Shown here piece by piece: positions 62,904 through 64,000 of a stretch of DNA of 64,000 bases. This DNA comes from Symbiodinium natans (taxonomy: Eukaryota; Sar; Dinophyceae; Suessiales; Symbiodiniaceae). A program made the position numbers and the translations under genes. A model generated the notes under the pieces. The model made no database searches. It worked only from the letters and a program-made list of their open reading frames with translations, and was not told the origin of the DNA. Position 1 is the first letter of the stretch. Each line of letters starts with the position of its first letter. The stretch lies in assembly GCA_905221605.1 (NCBI GenBank), contig CAJNDS010001957.1, positions 506,438 through 570,437 on the forward strand. Direction: 5' to 3'.

Positions 62904-64000
62904 CACGGGAGAACCCTGCTATCCTGCACGAGTTGGTGCAGAAAGAAGTCGATGAAGGATGGCTGGAAGAGGTTCCTCTCCCCGAGGCAAAGCAACGTTG
63001 GGATAAAATCGCGGTTGCCAAGCTGAACGTGGTCCTTGCTGAAAACAAGAAGCCCCGCTTGATCATGGATGGGACTATCAGTGGGACCAACCCGAGCTGT
63101 TTCATGAACGAGAAGTACAATCTCCCTGGCCTGCAGGATGTTCGCTCTTGCTTTCCTCTTCGCGGGTGCCACTCTCAGCACGCAGGTTTCAGTTTGGATA
63201 TCCGGGCTGCGCACAAAGCAATCCGTATCAAGGAATCGGAGCGTGGTCTGTGCGGCATTAAGTTGGAAGATGGCCGCCATTACTGGTATCGCGTGTGCCC
63301 CTTTGGTACGAATTTCTCAGCTCTTTGGTGGGCGCGGCTTTCATCCTTCATGATCAGGGTTTTCCATCTTCTATTATGGGTCGCACATATGCTCAGCATT
63401 TATGTGGACGATCTTTTACTGGTCCAGGATGATGCTGTGGTGGCAGTGTTCGGCAGCTTGCTTCTCTCTTTCTGCCAATCCTTCGGGATTCCTCTTTCCT
63501 GGGCCAAGGTACAACTCAGTCATGAGCTGAAGTGGTTGGGCTGGTGTTTTAACTTTCGCGCCGGAACGTTCTGGGTTCCAGAAGATAAGCGGACCAAGCT
63601 GCTGCAACAGATTCGGGTTCTTCTCAGAAAAGGTCCTGTCGAGAAACAGGCCCTAGAGCAGACCGTGGGTCTGTTGATGTGGATAACTCAGGCATCGGTG
63701 CAGCTGCGCCCCTGGCTTTGCAACCTTTGGCGGGACCTTCAACGTCCGGCAGCGACAAACTTCAGCATCTCTTCCAGTGAATGGCAGACGCTCAAGGATC
63801 ACCTGGATGAGAACTTGCGGTTCTGTTCTACCCCGCCTGGGACGGCCATTCCATGCGGTGCTACCTTGATCTCTGCCCGACACGTCCCACTTCGCAGCAA
63901 GGCAGATCTGTGCAAGGTCCCTTTGACAACTCGTCGCGTCTACATGCGGATTGCTGACCCGCAACACCGGAAGCGGCATGTGTCTGAGGCGAGCCGTCGC
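62903..64000 (+). CDS. YVDD reverse transcriptase of the second retroelement (continues past the window)
   Basis: Reads ENPAILHELVQKEVDEGWLE, KPRLIMDGTISGTNPSC, then GFSLDIRAAHKAI (motif A, Asp codon 63197-63199), VCPFGTNFSALWWARL (motif B) and SIYVDDLLLV (motif C, 63402-63413). GIPLSWAKVQLSHELKWLGW (thumb) and LEQTVGLLMWITQASVQLRP follow. This is the DIRS/Ty3-like RT type. A T5 run at 63360-63364 holds one extra base: motifs A and B lie in one frame and motif C in the next. After that the frame is open to the window end, where the VY(M)RIADP linker to RNase H begins. RT and RNase H would copy element RNA. Confidence 0.85.

Larger units (their letters stand above)
56499..64000 (+). mobile_element. 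Second YR retroelement, cut by the window end
   Basis: Plus-strand order: small ORF, tyrosine recombinase, gag-like protein, CCCH zinc finger, oxygenase-like domain, methyltransferase-like domain, RT. RNase H should follow beyond 64000. The RT C-terminal region matches the layout of the RT/RNase H ORF in the split-repeat element. Most frames are nearly intact, broken only by single-base changes. The right end is outside the window and the left end is not identified. It could also be the 3' end of one element (recombinase) followed by the 5' end of another (gag onward). Confidence 0.7.

Overview
The window looks like nuclear DNA of a dinoflagellate or a close algal relative. The evidence is: one host-type gene cut into short exons by small introns, some of which are best explained by GC-AG boundaries; several reverse-transcriptase (RT) families of the kind seen in dinoflagellate genomes; and abundant complex tandem repeats. 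No bacterial operon, rRNA, tRNA or CRISPR array was found. Almost everything recognisable is mobile DNA, in different states of decay.

Layout. (1) 1-3.4 kb: minus-strand exons of a Patched/Dispatched-like membrane protein gene. (2) 3.4-7.1 kb: nothing recognised. (3) 7.15-12.8 kb: broken fragments, in both orientations, of one non-LTR-type RT element, plus a TCAG microsatellite. (4) 12.8-15.6 kb: nothing recognised. (5) 15.8-22.8 kb: tandem repeats and two copies of a coding-free element with about 33-bp terminal inverted repeats. (6) 22.8-40.1 kb: a LINE cluster. Two long copies lie head to tail and a third is 5'-truncated. They encode ORF1, an AP-type endonuclease, RT, a CCHC knuckle, RNase H and a Cys-rich tail; one copy also has an extra ORF3 and a 1.6-kb internal duplication. 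(7) 40.1-42.6 kb: an 11-bp minisatellite and simple repeats. (8) 42.595-55.284 kb: a complete 12.7-kb element bounded by split direct repeats (A1 ... B1-A2 ... B2). This is the layout of PAT/Ngaro-like tyrosine-recombinase (YR) retrotransposons. It carries a gag-like ORF, about 9 kb of satellite arrays, and an RT-thumb/RNase H ORF. Its repeats appear identical and its empty target site can be read from a neighbouring repeat unit. (9) 56.5-64 kb: a related YR retroelement that runs off the window. In order on the plus strand it has a small ORF, a tyrosine recombinase, a gag-like protein, a CCCH zinc finger, a 2OG-Fe(II) oxygenase-like domain, a cytosine-methyltransferase-like domain and a YVDD reverse transcriptase.

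How the parts relate. The 42.6-55.3 kb element lacks a recombinase and the catalytic half of RT, so it was probably mobilised in trans by an autonomous relative. The 56.5-64 kb element is of the same broad type and shows what such a relative could encode. The second element is the most notable coding unit, because it places two putative DNA-modifying domains (oxygenase and methyltransferase) between its gag and its RT. Many reading frames are broken by one-base indels, several at homopolymers, so real decay and assembly error cannot be separated here.
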